Shown: in pieces, positions 39,562-47,454 of the stretch
Layout of the letters: each line of letters starts with the position of its first letter
How positions within the stretch are numbered: the stretch's first letter is position 1
Origin: Sulfuritalea sp.
GTDB taxonomy: Bacteria > Pseudomonadota > Gammaproteobacteria > Burkholderiales > Rhodocyclaceae
Assembly: GCA_030247575.1 (NCBI GenBank)
Contig: JAOTRV010000008.1
Coordinates: 1-64,000, forward strand
Reading direction: 5' to 3'
Length of the DNA: 64,000 bases
Position numbers and translations under genes: made by a program
The notes under the pieces: model-generated
What the model saw: only the letters and a program-made list of their open reading frames with translations
Told to the model about the DNA's origin: nothing
Databases searched by the model: none

Positions 39562-40539
39562 ATGAAAACACCAACACTGATTCTGCTGACAGGGATGCTT
39601 TCTTTCGCCGGCGCCACTTGGGCGGCGGCTCTTTTGCCGACCGGCGAGTCCGTGGTGGCCGGTTCCGCCAGCGTCAGCCGAAGCGGCGCCGACATGACGG
39701 TGACCACCGGCAGCAATCGCACCATCATCAACTGGAATGGCTTCGGCGTCGGTGGCGGCGGAACGGTTCAGTTCGTCCAGCCGAGTGCAAGCTCGGCGGT
39801 GCTCAACCGCGTGGTTGGCGGCGACGTATCCCAGATACATGGCGCGATCACCTCCAACGGACAATTCTTTCTGCTCAACCCGAACGGGATTTTTGTCAGC
39901 TCTTCGGGCAGCATTCAGGCATCGGGAATTTTTCTTTCCACGGCTGCCATCGCCGACGCCGATTTTCTCGCGGGTACCCTTCGGTTCGAGGCGCCTCCCG
40001 CCGGAAAGACGATTGTGGTTGCCGGCGCGCTTGACGCTTCCAATCTGATCGATATTCGTGCGGCATCGGTTGATGGCACGGGAGGCACGATATCCGCGCC
40101 GACCGTCAATATCGACTCCAGCGGAGGTGCTGGTACCGTCGGTGGGGGGGGCGGCATTGGAGGCGGTGGTGCAATCGGAGGCGGCGGCGGAGCTATCGGT
40201 GGCGGCGGAGCTATCGGTACTATCGGCGGTGGCGGTGCAATCGGCGGTGGCGGAGGTATCACCTTTGTTGGCGGCTCGATATCCTTGGGCGTCGGCGGGA
40301 ACCTCAATCTCCAACCGGAGACGCGAAAGCTGCTTCAGCGAACCGCGGGCTCGATTTCCCTCCGCGGTACTTCGGCGCTGGTATCTTCCGCGCCAATCGC
40401 GCCTCCAGTGACAACGGCAACGTCCTTGCCGATCAGAAGCGCGACCCCCGCCATTCGGGGGAACGCCGGCCCCTTGGCCGATGGCGCCGTCACGGTCCGC
40501 GTGTCGCTGGTGGATGTGGCGCCGATCACGCTTCGTTAA
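39562..40539 (+). CDS. Very small TpsA-type exoprotein with glycine-repeat domain
   Basis: 325 residues from the ATG at 39562, preceded by GGAGGA. Signal peptide about 1-22. Residues about 27-185 form the TPS (filamentous-haemagglutinin N-terminal) domain with the signatures TIINWNGFGVGGGGTVQF and FFLLNPNGIFVSSSGSI (NPNG 107-110). A Gly-rich block of GGGGAIGG units spans about 189-235, followed by a short tail without adhesin repeats. TpsA proteins usually exceed 1000 residues, so this is a minimal or shortened substrate of the upstream TpsB. No frameshift is seen; the stop is followed by the convergent hemW. Confidence 0.85.
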   Translation: MKTPTLILLTGMLSFAGATWAAALLPTGESVVAGSASVSRSGADMTVTTGSNRTIINWNGFGVGGGGTVQFVQPSASSAVLNRVVGGDVSQIHGAITSNGQFFLLNPNGIFVSSSGSIQASGIFLSTAAIADADFLAGTLRFEAPPAGKTIVVAGALDASNLIDIRAASVDGTGGTISAPTVNIDSSGGAGTVGGGGGIGGGGAIGGGGGAIGGGGAIGTIGGGGAIGGGGGITFVGGSISLGVGGNLNLQPETRKLLQRTAGSISLRGTSALVSSAPIAPPVTTATSLPIRSATPAIRGNAGPLADGAVTVRVSLVDVAPITLR

Positions 40540-40573
40540 TCCGGAGTCGCATCGCTTTTCTGTCGCGCTGCGG

Positions 40574-41782
40574 TCAGAGAAACTCGCCCAGCAGTTGATT
40601 CAGGAAGCGTCGGCCGCGCGGCGTCGGCCGCATCGATCCCTCCACGGTTTCGAGCAAACCGCTGCGCCGTGCCGCCAGCGCCGACTTTTCGATGGCGGCG
40701 AGCGGCAGGCCGGTGCGTTCGGTGAATAGCCCGAGCGGGAAGCCCTCGTTGAGGCGCAGCGCATTCATCATGAACTCGCCGGGCAGGTCGGCGCGGACGA
40801 CGACTTGCCGCGTGCTGATGAAGTCGCCACGCGGCGCGCCTTCGAGATAGGCGCGCGGATTGCGGTGGCGTGCCTCGCGCCAGATCGTCTCGTGATTCGA
40901 CAGTTTGCTGTGCGCGCCGGCACCGATGCCGAGATAGTCGCCAAAGCTCCAGTAGTTGAGATTGTGCTGGCAGCGCTGTTCGGGTTTGGCGAAGGCCGAG
41001 GTTTCGTAATGCTCGAAGCCGGCGGCGGCAAGTTCTGCTTCGGCCATCTCCTGCATGTCGGCTGCCAGGTCGTCGTCGGGCAAGGGTGGGGGCGAGTGGT
41101 GAAACGGCGTGTTCGGTTCCAGCGTCAGGTGGTAGGCGGAGACATGGTTGACGCCGGCGCTGATCGCGGTGGCGATGTCGCGCCCGGCTTCAGCGAGCGT
41201 CTGTTGCGGCAGCGCGTACATCAGGTCGAGATTGACGCGCTCGAAATTCTTCAGTGCCAGGTCGATGGCGCGCCGCGCCTCGGCGCTGCCGTGGATGCGG
41301 CCCAGGGCCTTCAGCTTGGCGTCGTCGAAACTCTGCACGCCGATGGAAAGCCGATTCACCCCGGCGTCGCGGAAGCCGGTGAACTTCGCGGCCTCGGCGG
41401 TGCCGGGATTGGCTTCGAGCGTAATCTCGGCGCCGGGATGCAGCGGCAGGCGCATGCGGATCGCGGCGAGCAGCGCATCGGCGGTTTCGGCGCGCATCAG
41501 GCTCGGCGTGCCGCCACCGATGAAGACGCTGACCACCGGGCGGTTCCAGATCTGCGGCAGGGCCGCTTCGAGGTCGGCGATCAGCGCGGCGAGGTAGGCG
41601 GCTTCGCTGTCTTCACCGATTTCGCCACGGCTCTCGTGCGAGTTGAAGTCGCAGTAAGGACATTTCTTCACGCACCACGGCCAGTGTACGTATAACGCGA
41701 GCGGTGGTGGCGCCGCCAGTCCCGAACCGTCCGAATAAGTCGGCGCTGACGGTACGGCGGTGACCGGAATGATCGGAATCAC
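40574..41782 (-). CDS. hemW: HemW, radical-SAM heme chaperone (HemN-like)
   Basis: 402 residues from a GTG overlapping the rdgB stop (ATGTGA). Radical SAM cluster motif CVKKCPYCDFNSH (CX3CX2C), GGTPSL, IGVQSFDDAKLKALGRIH and YHLTLEPNTPF are typical of HemW, a heme-binding relative of coproporphyrinogen oxidase HemN. Catalytic oxidase features of HemN are not expected. Two copies of the dispersed repeat lie in frame: in the N-terminal extension (about residues 9-16) and near the C-terminus (about residues 365-372). Confidence 0.92.
   Translation of the reverse strand: MIPIIPVTAVPSAPTYSDGSGLAAPPPLALYVHWPWCVKKCPYCDFNSHESRGEIGEDSEAAYLAALIADLEAALPQIWNRPVVSVFIGGGTPSLMRAETADALLAAIRMRLPLHPGAEITLEANPGTAEAAKFTGFRDAGVNRLSIGVQSFDDAKLKALGRIHGSAEARRAIDLALKNFERVNLDLMYALPQQTLAEAGRDIATAISAGVNHVSAYHLTLEPNTPFHHSPPPLPDDDLAADMQEMAEAELAAAGFEHYETSAFAKPEQRCQHNLNYWSFGDYLGIGAGAHSKLSNHETIWREARHRNPRAYLEGAPRGDFISTRQVVVRADLPGEFMMNALRLNEGFPLGLFTERTGLPLAAIEKSALAARRSGLLETVEGSMRPTPRGRRFLNQLLGEFL
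40667..40689 (-). repeat. Dispersed 23-bp element, copy 9 (inside hemW)
   Basis: In frame near the hemW C-terminus, encoding EKSALAAR on the minus strand. Chance similarity is not excluded for this copy because the surrounding residues fit the family. Confidence 0.45.
41735..41757 (+). repeat. Dispersed 23-bp element, copy 10 (hemW N-terminal extension)
   Basis: Lies just inside the GTG start of hemW, in residues that precede the conserved LALYVHWPW start of the family. Confidence 0.55.
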
Positions 41783-42369
41783 ATGCCCAGCCGCAGACGC
41801 TCGATGAGCAGCGCCAGCGCCTTGCCGCGATGCGAGTGGCGGTTCTTTTCCTCGTGCGGCAATTCGGCCGCGGTGAGGCCGGTGCCGGGCACCAGGAAGT
41901 AGGGGTCGTAGCCGAAGCCGCCGGCACCGCGCGGGGTGTCGATGATCTCGCCATGCCATTCGCCTTCCGTGATGACCGGCTGCGGATCGTCGGCATGGCG
42001 CATCAGCACCAGCACGGCGACATAGTGCGCGCGGCGGTCGCTGACGCCGGCCAGATCGGCCAGCAATTTGGCGTTGTTCTTCGCGTCGGATTTCGGCTCG
42101 CCGCCGTAGCGCGCCGAGAACACGCCCGGCGCGCCGCCCAGCGCCGCGACGCACAAGCCCGAATCGTCGGCCAGCGCCGGCAGGCCGGTGAGTCGCGCGG
42201 CATGGCGCGCCTTGGCGATGGCATTTTCGACGAAGGTGATGTGCGGCTCCTCGGCTTCCGGCACATTGAAGGCCGATTGCGGCAGCACCTCGAAATCGAA
42301 GGGCGCCAGCAACTGGCCGAATTCGCGCAGCTTGCCGGCGTTGCCGGAGGCGAGGACGAGTTTCTTCAC
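41779..42369 (-). CDS. rdgB: dITP/XTP pyrophosphatase (RdgB/HAM1)
   Basis: 196 residues, usual length, from a GTG that overlaps the rph stop (GTGA). [13 protein letters not shown] (substrate loop), catalytic [22 protein letters not shown] and SHRGKAL (C-terminal) are intact. It removes ITP, dITP and XTP from the nucleotide pool. The start codon is immediately next to a copy of the dispersed repeat. Confidence 0.95.
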   Translation of the reverse strand: MKKLVLASGNAGKLREFGQLLAPFDFEVLPQSAFNVPEAEEPHITFVENAIAKARHAARLTGLPALADDSGLCVAALGGAPGVFSARYGGEPKSDAKNNAKLLADLAGVSDRRAHYVAVLVLMRHADDPQPVITEGEWHGEIIDTPRGAGGFGYDPYFLVPGTGLTAAELPHEEKNRHSHRGKALALLIERLRLGM

Positions 42370-43097
42370 CGTATCGCCAGCGCCGACTTTTGAGCCGCAA
42401 CAATATCGCCGATGCCGGCCGCCGCCAGCTCCAGCAGCGTATCCAGTTCGGCGCGCGAGAAGGGCGCGCCTTCGGCCGTGCCCTGCACTTCGATGATGCC
42501 GCCGCTCGCCGTCATCACCACGTTCATGTCGGTGTCGCAGGCCGAATCTTCGGCGTAGTCGAGATCGAGCACCGGCTGGCCGCCAACGATGCCGACCGAC
42601 ACGGCGCCGACCAGTTCGCGCATCGGGTGGCTGGCGAGCTTGCCGCTGGTGACCAGCGTGGACAAGGCATCGTGCAGCGCGACGCAGGCGCCGGTGATCG
42701 ACGCGCAGCGCGTGCCGCCGTCGGCTTGCAGCACATCGCAATCGAGCGTGATCTGGCGTTCGCCGAGCGCGGCCATGTCGGTCACGGCGCGCAGGGAGCG
42801 GCCGATCAGGCGCTGGATTTCCTGGGTGCGGCCGGACTGCTTGCCCTTCGCCGCCTCGCGCGCCATGCGCGTATTGGTGGCGCGCGGCAGCATGCCGTAT
42901 TCGGCGGTGACCCAGCCGGCGCCGGTGCCGCGCAGAAAGCCGGGCACCGATTCCTCGACGCTGGCGGTGCACAACACCTTGGTGGCGCCGAACTCGACCA
43001 GAACGCTGCCTTCCGCATGGCAGGTGTAGTTGCGGGTGATCACAAGATTGCGCAACTGGGTTGCCGTGCGGTCAGTGCGTTGCGTCGGGCGATTCAT
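42366..43097 (-). CDS. rph: Ribonuclease PH
   Basis: 243 residues from the ATG at 43097, which overlaps the PP2C stop (TGATG). Phosphorolytic 3'-5' exonuclease trimming tRNA 3' ends: [48 protein letters not shown] (phosphate-binding Arg), and [19 protein letters not shown]. The C-terminal residues after DIVAAQ come from the dispersed repeat. Confidence 0.95.
   Translation of the reverse strand: MNRPTQRTDRTATQLRNLVITRNYTCHAEGSVLVEFGATKVLCTASVEESVPGFLRGTGAGWVTAEYGMLPRATNTRMAREAAKGKQSGRTQEIQRLIGRSLRAVTDMAALGERQITLDCDVLQADGGTRCASITGACVALHDALSTLVTSGKLASHPMRELVGAVSVGIVGGQPVLDLDYAEDSACDTDMNVVMTASGGIIEVQGTAEGAPFSRAELDTLLELAAAGIGDIVAAQKSALAIR
42369..42391 (-). repeat. Dispersed 23-bp element, copy 11 (rph/rdgB junction)
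   Basis: Closest to the consensus. Read on the minus strand it encodes the last residues of rph (KSALAIR), and its final G is the first base of the GTG start of rdgB. Confidence 0.75.
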
Positions 43098-43990
43098 CAG
43101 GAAGCTCCATTGGGGGTGTGTGGAATGCGCCGGCGAATTTCGGCGATGGCGTGTTCGATTTCCGCATCGCTGATCGCGGCGACGGCCGGCGCCGGCTGCG
43201 CGTCGGGCCTCATGTCGAGGGTATGCGAATCGGGATCGGGCGCATGCCAGCGCATGGCGATCAGGGTCAGATTGTCCGCCTCCGGCCCCGCCGCGCGCTC
43301 GGCGGCATCGAGCAGATGCGGCACGCTGCGGTTGAGCGGCGCGCGTCCGAGTTCGCTCACCAGCGTATCGCCCAGCGGCGACCATGCGCCGTCGGTGCAC
43401 AGGGCGATCAGGTCGCCGTCCTGCAGCGGCACCGGGCGCGAAACTTCGATCTGCGGCGATTCGTCGCCGCCCAGGCAACTGAACACCCGGTTGCGCAGCG
43501 GATGGACGGCGGCCTCGGCATCGCTCAGGCTGCCTTCGTCGACCATACGCTGGACGACGCTGTGGTCGCGGGTCTGGGCGACGCGGACCGGCCCCTCGGT
43601 CTGGCGATGGATCAGGTACAGCCGCGAATCGCCGGAATGCGCCCAGACCGCCATTCCGTCCTGCACCACGCAGGCGATGCAGGTGGTGCGCGGCGCGGCG
43701 TACAGCGGGATGCGGCATTCGGCGGCGTAGTGGACGATGGTCTGGTGCGCCTGCTGCAGCGTCATGGCGAGAAAACGCGCCGGGTCGGCCAGGCGCGGCT
43801 TTGCCTCGTTGCGAAAATTCCCGGTCACGGTGTCGATGGCAATCTGTGCCGCGACTTCACCTTGCAGGTGGCCGCCCATGCCGTCGGCGATCACCATCAG
43901 CACCGCATCCGCGGTGGCCAGCCAGGCAACGCGATCCTGATTGATCTCGCGCCCGCCGATGCGGGTTTCCTGTGCGATCGTGTAGCTCAT
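43097..43990 (-). CDS. PP2C-type serine/threonine protein phosphatase
   Basis: 297 residues from the ATG at 43990, overlapping the kinase stop (TAATG). PPM/PP2C metal-binding motifs: [38 protein letters not shown] and EADNLTLI supply the Asp ligands. It presumably reverses the action of the kinase encoded upstream. The kinase-phosphatase pair ahead of rph is a known betaproteobacterial arrangement; the substrates are unknown. Confidence 0.92.
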   Translation of the reverse strand: MSYTIAQETRIGGREINQDRVAWLATADAVLMVIADGMGGHLQGEVAAQIAIDTVTGNFRNEAKPRLADPARFLAMTLQQAHQTIVHYAAECRIPLYAAPRTTCIACVVQDGMAVWAHSGDSRLYLIHRQTEGPVRVAQTRDHSVVQRMVDEGSLSDAEAAVHPLRNRVFSCLGGDESPQIEVSRPVPLQDGDLIALCTDGAWSPLGDTLVSELGRAPLNRSVPHLLDAAERAAGPEADNLTLIAMRWHAPDPDSHTLDMRPDAQPAPAVAAISDAEIEHAIAEIRRRIPHTPNGAS

Positions 43991-44919
43991 TACCAGCCGC
44001 GCAGTCCGAGGCGGGAAAGCCATGTGCCCGGCGGCTTGTCTCCGGGCTGGTCGGCGTTGAGCGAAGCCTGCAGCGCGCGGGCGTGCTGCGGCCGCCGCGT
44101 GGGTTCGAGGCGCAGGCATTCGTCGATGGTCGCCAGGAGGCGCGGCGAGTAGAGCGAACCCCAGCGCTGCCGGGCGGGCAGCAGCTGGTCGTCGGCCATC
44201 CGCTCGTCGGCCGCCTGCGGGGCGCCGCCGGCCAGGGCCGCGTACATGCAGGCGCCGACCGCGTAGATGTCGGTCCACGGTCCCAGCGTGAATTTGCCGT
44301 GATACTGCTCGGGCGCCGCGTAGCCCGGCGTGTACATCGCGCGCGGCTCGGGCGGGCCGATATCCATGGCATAGCGGGCGGCGCCGAAGTCCAGCAACAC
44401 CGGGCTGCCGTCGTTGCGCAGCCAGATGTTGGCCGGCTTGATGTCCAGATGCAGCAGGCCGCGGCCATGAACCTCGCCGAGGCCGTCGAGCACGCCGCTG
44501 AACATCGTGCGCATGAACGCCTCGTCGAGCTTGCCGCGATGCTGGCGGATGTGATCGCGCAAGGTGCGGCCGACTTCGTAGCGCATCACCAGATAGACGG
44601 TCTCGTTGGCGCGGAAGAAATTCAGCACGCGCACCACGTTCGGGTGATCGAGGCCGGTGAGCGCCCGCCCTTCCTCGAAGAACAGCTTCAGGCCGTGATT
44701 GAAATCGGCCTGGAACTGCGGCGGAATGGCCGGCGTGATTTCGCCTTCGCCGCGCAATGCCAGGGCATTGGGCAGGTATTCCTTGATCGCCACCGGCGTC
44801 CCGGCGGCATCGTGCGCCAGATAGACGATCGAAAAGCCGCCGACCGAAAGCTGTCGCTCGATGCGATAGCCTTCCAGTTCGTAGCCGGGCGGCAGTGCGT
44901 GATTGTTCTGGGAGCTCAC
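43990..44919 (-). CDS. Hanks-type serine/threonine protein kinase
   Basis: 309 residues, cytoplasmic, no TM or sensor domain. Glycine loop LSVGGFSIVYLA, ATP-binding K46 (VAIKEYLP), catalytic loop HLDIKPAN (157-164), DFG at 177-179, and an APEQY activation-segment end. It is encoded as the first gene of the minus-strand run kinase-PP2C-rph-rdgB-hemW, all with 4-nt or similar overlaps. Confidence 0.93.
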   Translation of the reverse strand: MSSQNNHALPPGYELEGYRIERQLSVGGFSIVYLAHDAAGTPVAIKEYLPNALALRGEGEITPAIPPQFQADFNHGLKLFFEEGRALTGLDHPNVVRVLNFFRANETVYLVMRYEVGRTLRDHIRQHRGKLDEAFMRTMFSGVLDGLGEVHGRGLLHLDIKPANIWLRNDGSPVLLDFGAARYAMDIGPPEPRAMYTPGYAAPEQYHGKFTLGPWTDIYAVGACMYAALAGGAPQAADERMADDQLLPARQRWGSLYSPRLLATIDECLRLEPTRRPQHARALQASLNADQPGDKPPGTWLSRLGLRGW

Positions 44920-44939
44920 GGGAAAGTCGGGGCGCGCAA

Positions 44940-44964
44940 CGGGGCAGGTTGATATACTGCCCCG
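44940..44964. promoter_or_regulatory. Inverted repeat in the kinase/yicC divergent region
   Basis: CGGGGCAG at 44940-44947 and CTGCCCCG at 44957-44964 with a 9-nt loop containing TTGATATA. Perfect 8-bp arms, between two divergent genes. It could be an operator over a -10 element (TATACT at 44953-44958), or a hairpin in one transcript leader. Confidence 0.5.
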
Positions 44965-45043
44965 ATTTTCCTAGTTCGCCTCGCCTCTGTAAACAACTGC
45001 TTTGAGGCGGCGCCCGGGAAACGGGAACGGAGCCCCCCACACC

Positions 45044-45919
45044 ATGATCTACAGCATGACCGGATACGCCGCTGCCAGCCGCGACCTCGGCAGCGCCGTG
45101 ATGAACCTCGAGATCAAGAGCGTCAATTCGCGCTATCTGGATATCGGCTTTCGCCTCAGCGAAGACCTGCGTTTCCTGGAAATGGCGCTGCGCGAGAAGA
45201 TCGCCGAGCGCATCGGCCGCGGCAAGATCGAATGTCGCGGCTATCTGCAGGCGCAGCCGGCGCAAGGGGCCGTGGCACGCGAGCGCAGGCCCGATGCGGC
45301 GCTGCTGGCCGAACTGGGCAAGCTCGACGCCGACGTGCGCAGCGCCCTGCCCCAGGCCGCGCCGCTGTCGGTGGCTGAAGTGCTGCGCTGGCCCGGCGTG
45401 CTGGCCGACGACTCGCTGAGCAATGAACAGCTGCAGGCCGCGGCGCAGGAACTGTTCGCCGCGCTGCTCGACGATTTCGTCGCCACGCGCGAACGCGAGG
45501 GCGCCAAGCTGGCAGACGTGCTGCGCGAGCGCGCCGCCCGCATGCGCGAGCAGGTGAACGCCGCCCTGCCGCTGCTGCCGGCCGCGCTGGAAGCCTATCG
45601 TGAACGCCTGGCGACCAGGCTGCGCGAGGCCGTGGCGAATCTCGACGAGGATCGCATCCGCCAGGAAATCGGCGTGTTCGCCGCCAAGATCGACGTTGCC
45701 GAGGAGATCGCGCGACTCGTCACCCACCTGGACGAACTCGAGCGCGTGCTGAAGAAGGGCGGCGCGGTCGGCAAGCGCCTGGATTTCCTGATGCAGGAGC
45801 TCAACCGCGAGGCCAATACGCTGGCCTCGAAGTCGGTCTCGGGCGAAGTCACCGCCATCGCGCTGGAACTCAAGCTGCTGATCGAGCAGATGCGCGAGCA
45901 GGTGCAGAACCTGGAGTAG
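45044..45919 (+). CDS. yicC: YicC family endoribonuclease
   Basis: 291 residues from the ATG at 45044. The YicC N-terminal domain begins IYSMTGYAAASRDLG, with NSRYLDIGFRL. The C-terminal DUF1732 domain has EIARLVTHLDELE and GKRLDFLMQELNREANTLASKS. YicC proteins are RNases implicated in small-RNA turnover. In many bacteria yicC is next to gmk; here a PCuAC gene in the opposite direction lies between them. Confidence 0.94.
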   Translation: MIYSMTGYAAASRDLGSAVMNLEIKSVNSRYLDIGFRLSEDLRFLEMALREKIAERIGRGKIECRGYLQAQPAQGAVARERRPDAALLAELGKLDADVRSALPQAAPLSVAEVLRWPGVLADDSLSNEQLQAAAQELFAALLDDFVATREREGAKLADVLRERAARMREQVNAALPLLPAALEAYRERLATRLREAVANLDEDRIRQEIGVFAAKIDVAEEIARLVTHLDELERVLKKGGAVGKRLDFLMQELNREANTLASKSVSGEVTAIALELKLLIEQMREQVQNLE

Positions 45920-45980
45920 CGCCCGCCCCGACTGGCGGAGCGGAATCCTTCACGATCGGCCGGGACGCGCGCCCGACCGG

Positions 45981-46460
45981 TCAGTGCGAATGCTTGTGCT
46001 CGGGCATCGGCTTGCTCGCGGCGGCCAGCGGCTTGGCCGGCGCCTTGAGTTCGATCGTGCTGCGCTTCTTGTCCTTGCCTTCGACCACCAGCGTGAGCGG
46101 CACCATGTCGCCTTCCTTCACCTGCTGCTTGAGGTCCATCAGCATGACGTGATAGCCGCCGGACTTGAGTTCGACGGTCTTGCCGGCCGGCAGATCGAGG
46201 CCATTGGGCAGGGCGCGCATCTTCATGACATCCTTCTCCATCGCCATCTCGTGGATCTCGACGATGCCGGCGACGGGCGATTTGGCTTCGACCAGGCGCG
46301 CGTTCTGGGCCGACGTGATCTGCATGAAGGCTCCCGTGGCCTTTTGCTGCGACACGGTGGCGCGCACCCAGGGGTCCTTGACGGTGACCTGGGCGTGGGC
46401 GGGAAGGACGACAGCGGAGACAAGCGCGGACAGTGCGGTGGCGCGGATGATGCGATTCAT
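45981..46460 (-). CDS. Periplasmic copper chaperone PCu(A)C
   Basis: 159 residues with a signal peptide (about 1-23, AHA-QV). The copper motif is H70 with M72, M81 and H104-V-M106, close to the consensus H-X10-M-X21-H-X-M. The C-terminal tail HKHSH may add metal binding. These chaperones deliver Cu(I) to cytochrome oxidase and similar enzymes. It lies inverted between yicC and gmk. Confidence 0.9.
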   Translation of the reverse strand: MNRIIRATALSALVSAVVLPAHAQVTVKDPWVRATVSQQKATGAFMQITSAQNARLVEAKSPVAGIVEIHEMAMEKDVMKMRALPNGLDLPAGKTVELKSGGYHVMLMDLKQQVKEGDMVPLTLVVEGKDKKRSTIELKAPAKPLAAASKPMPEHKHSH

Positions 46461-46545
46461 GAGAACTCCTTGCGATTGGAAAAGTCCCGCGACAACGCGG
46501 AGGGGCAGAGCCACAATGGCTGAACGCTTCGGGGCATGGGCCGCG

Positions 46546-46551
46546 TATACT
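46546..46551 (+). promoter_or_regulatory. Candidate -10 element for gmk
   Basis: TATACT 51 bp before the gmk start, in the gap after the divergent PCuAC gene. The -35 box is not clear. Confidence 0.45.
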
Positions 46552-46601
46552 AATGCACGCTGCCTCGACGCAGAATTGACCCAACTCAAGCCCCCAAGAC
46601 C

Positions 46602-47219
46602 ATGATCACCGGCACCCTGTTTATCGTCGCGGCGCCCTCCGGCGCCGGCAAGACCACGCTGGTCGGCCGCCTGCTGGCGGACGATCCGAACGTGCAGCAC
46701 TCGATTTCCTACACCACCCGCACCCCGCGCCCCGGCGAGCAGAACGGCCGCGAGTACCATTTCATCGACGTGCAGCGCTTTCTCGCCATGCGCGAGCGCG
46801 GCGAGTTCGCCGAATGGGCGGAAGTGCATGACAATTTTTACGGCACCTCGCGTCTCTGGCTCGAACAGCGCATGCAGGAAGGCCGCGACATCATGCTCGA
46901 GATCGACTGGCAGGGCGCGCAGCAGATGCGCCGCCAGTTCCCCGAAGCGGCGAGCATATTCATCCTGCCGCCGTCGATCGCCGACCTGGAACTCAGGCTG
47001 CGCAAGCGCGGCGCGGATAGTGAAGATGTCATAGCGCGGCGGGTGGCCGGCGCCCTGGGCGAAATGCGTCACGTAGATGAGTTCGATTTTGTTATAATCA
47101 ACAATGACTTGGATGTGGCGCTCGGCGAGCTCAAGGCTGCCGTGTGCGCTTCGCGTCTGCGTTTCGCGCGTCAGCGCGCGCGCCATCCCGACGTATTCCG
47201 CTTTCTTGATCAGGACTGA
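46602..47219 (+). CDS. gmk: Guanylate kinase
   Basis: 205 residues. P-loop [15 protein letters not shown] (about 9-23), GMP-binding [34 protein letters not shown], and the conserved DFVIINND near the end. It phosphorylates GMP to GDP. First of the gmk-rpoZ-spoT run. Confidence 0.97.
   Translation: MITGTLFIVAAPSGAGKTTLVGRLLADDPNVQHSISYTTRTPRPGEQNGREYHFIDVQRFLAMRERGEFAEWAEVHDNFYGTSRLWLEQRMQEGRDIMLEIDWQGAQQMRRQFPEAASIFILPPSIADLELRLRKRGADSEDVIARRVAGALGEMRHVDEFDFVIINNDLDVALGELKAAVCASRLRFARQRARHPDVFRFLDQD
47093..47098 (+). promoter_or_regulatory. Possible internal promoter for rpoZ inside gmk
   Basis: TATAAT lies in the codons of FVIINND, using TTT, GTT and the rare ATA in a gene otherwise rich in G/C third positions. 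It is 127 bp before the rpoZ ATG. Confidence 0.35.
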
Positions 47220-47224
47220 ACCCC

Positions 47225-47431
47225 ATGGCCCGTGTCACCATCGACGATTGCATCAAGCTCATCCCCAACCGCTTTCAGCTCACCCTGGCGGCGACCTATC
47301 GCGCCCGCCAGCTCACGCTGGGCAGCACGCCGCAAGTCGATCCGGGCCGCGACAAGCCGACCGTCATCGCCCTGCGCGAAATTGCCAACGGCAAGGTGGG
47401 TCTTGAGATCCTGAATCGCAGCCAGCCCTAG
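47225..47431 (+). CDS. rpoZ: RNA polymerase omega subunit
   Basis: 68 residues: [18 protein letters not shown] and [10 protein letters not shown]. It assists assembly of the polymerase beta-prime subunit and is a ppGpp contact. Directly upstream of spoT, the usual pairing of a ppGpp-binding subunit and a ppGpp enzyme. Confidence 0.96.
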   Translation: MARVTIDDCIKLIPNRFQLTLAATYRARQLTLGSTPQVDPGRDKPTVIALREIANGKVGLEILNRSQP

Positions 47432-47454
47432 GCATCATGCGAACGGGGTGAAAC

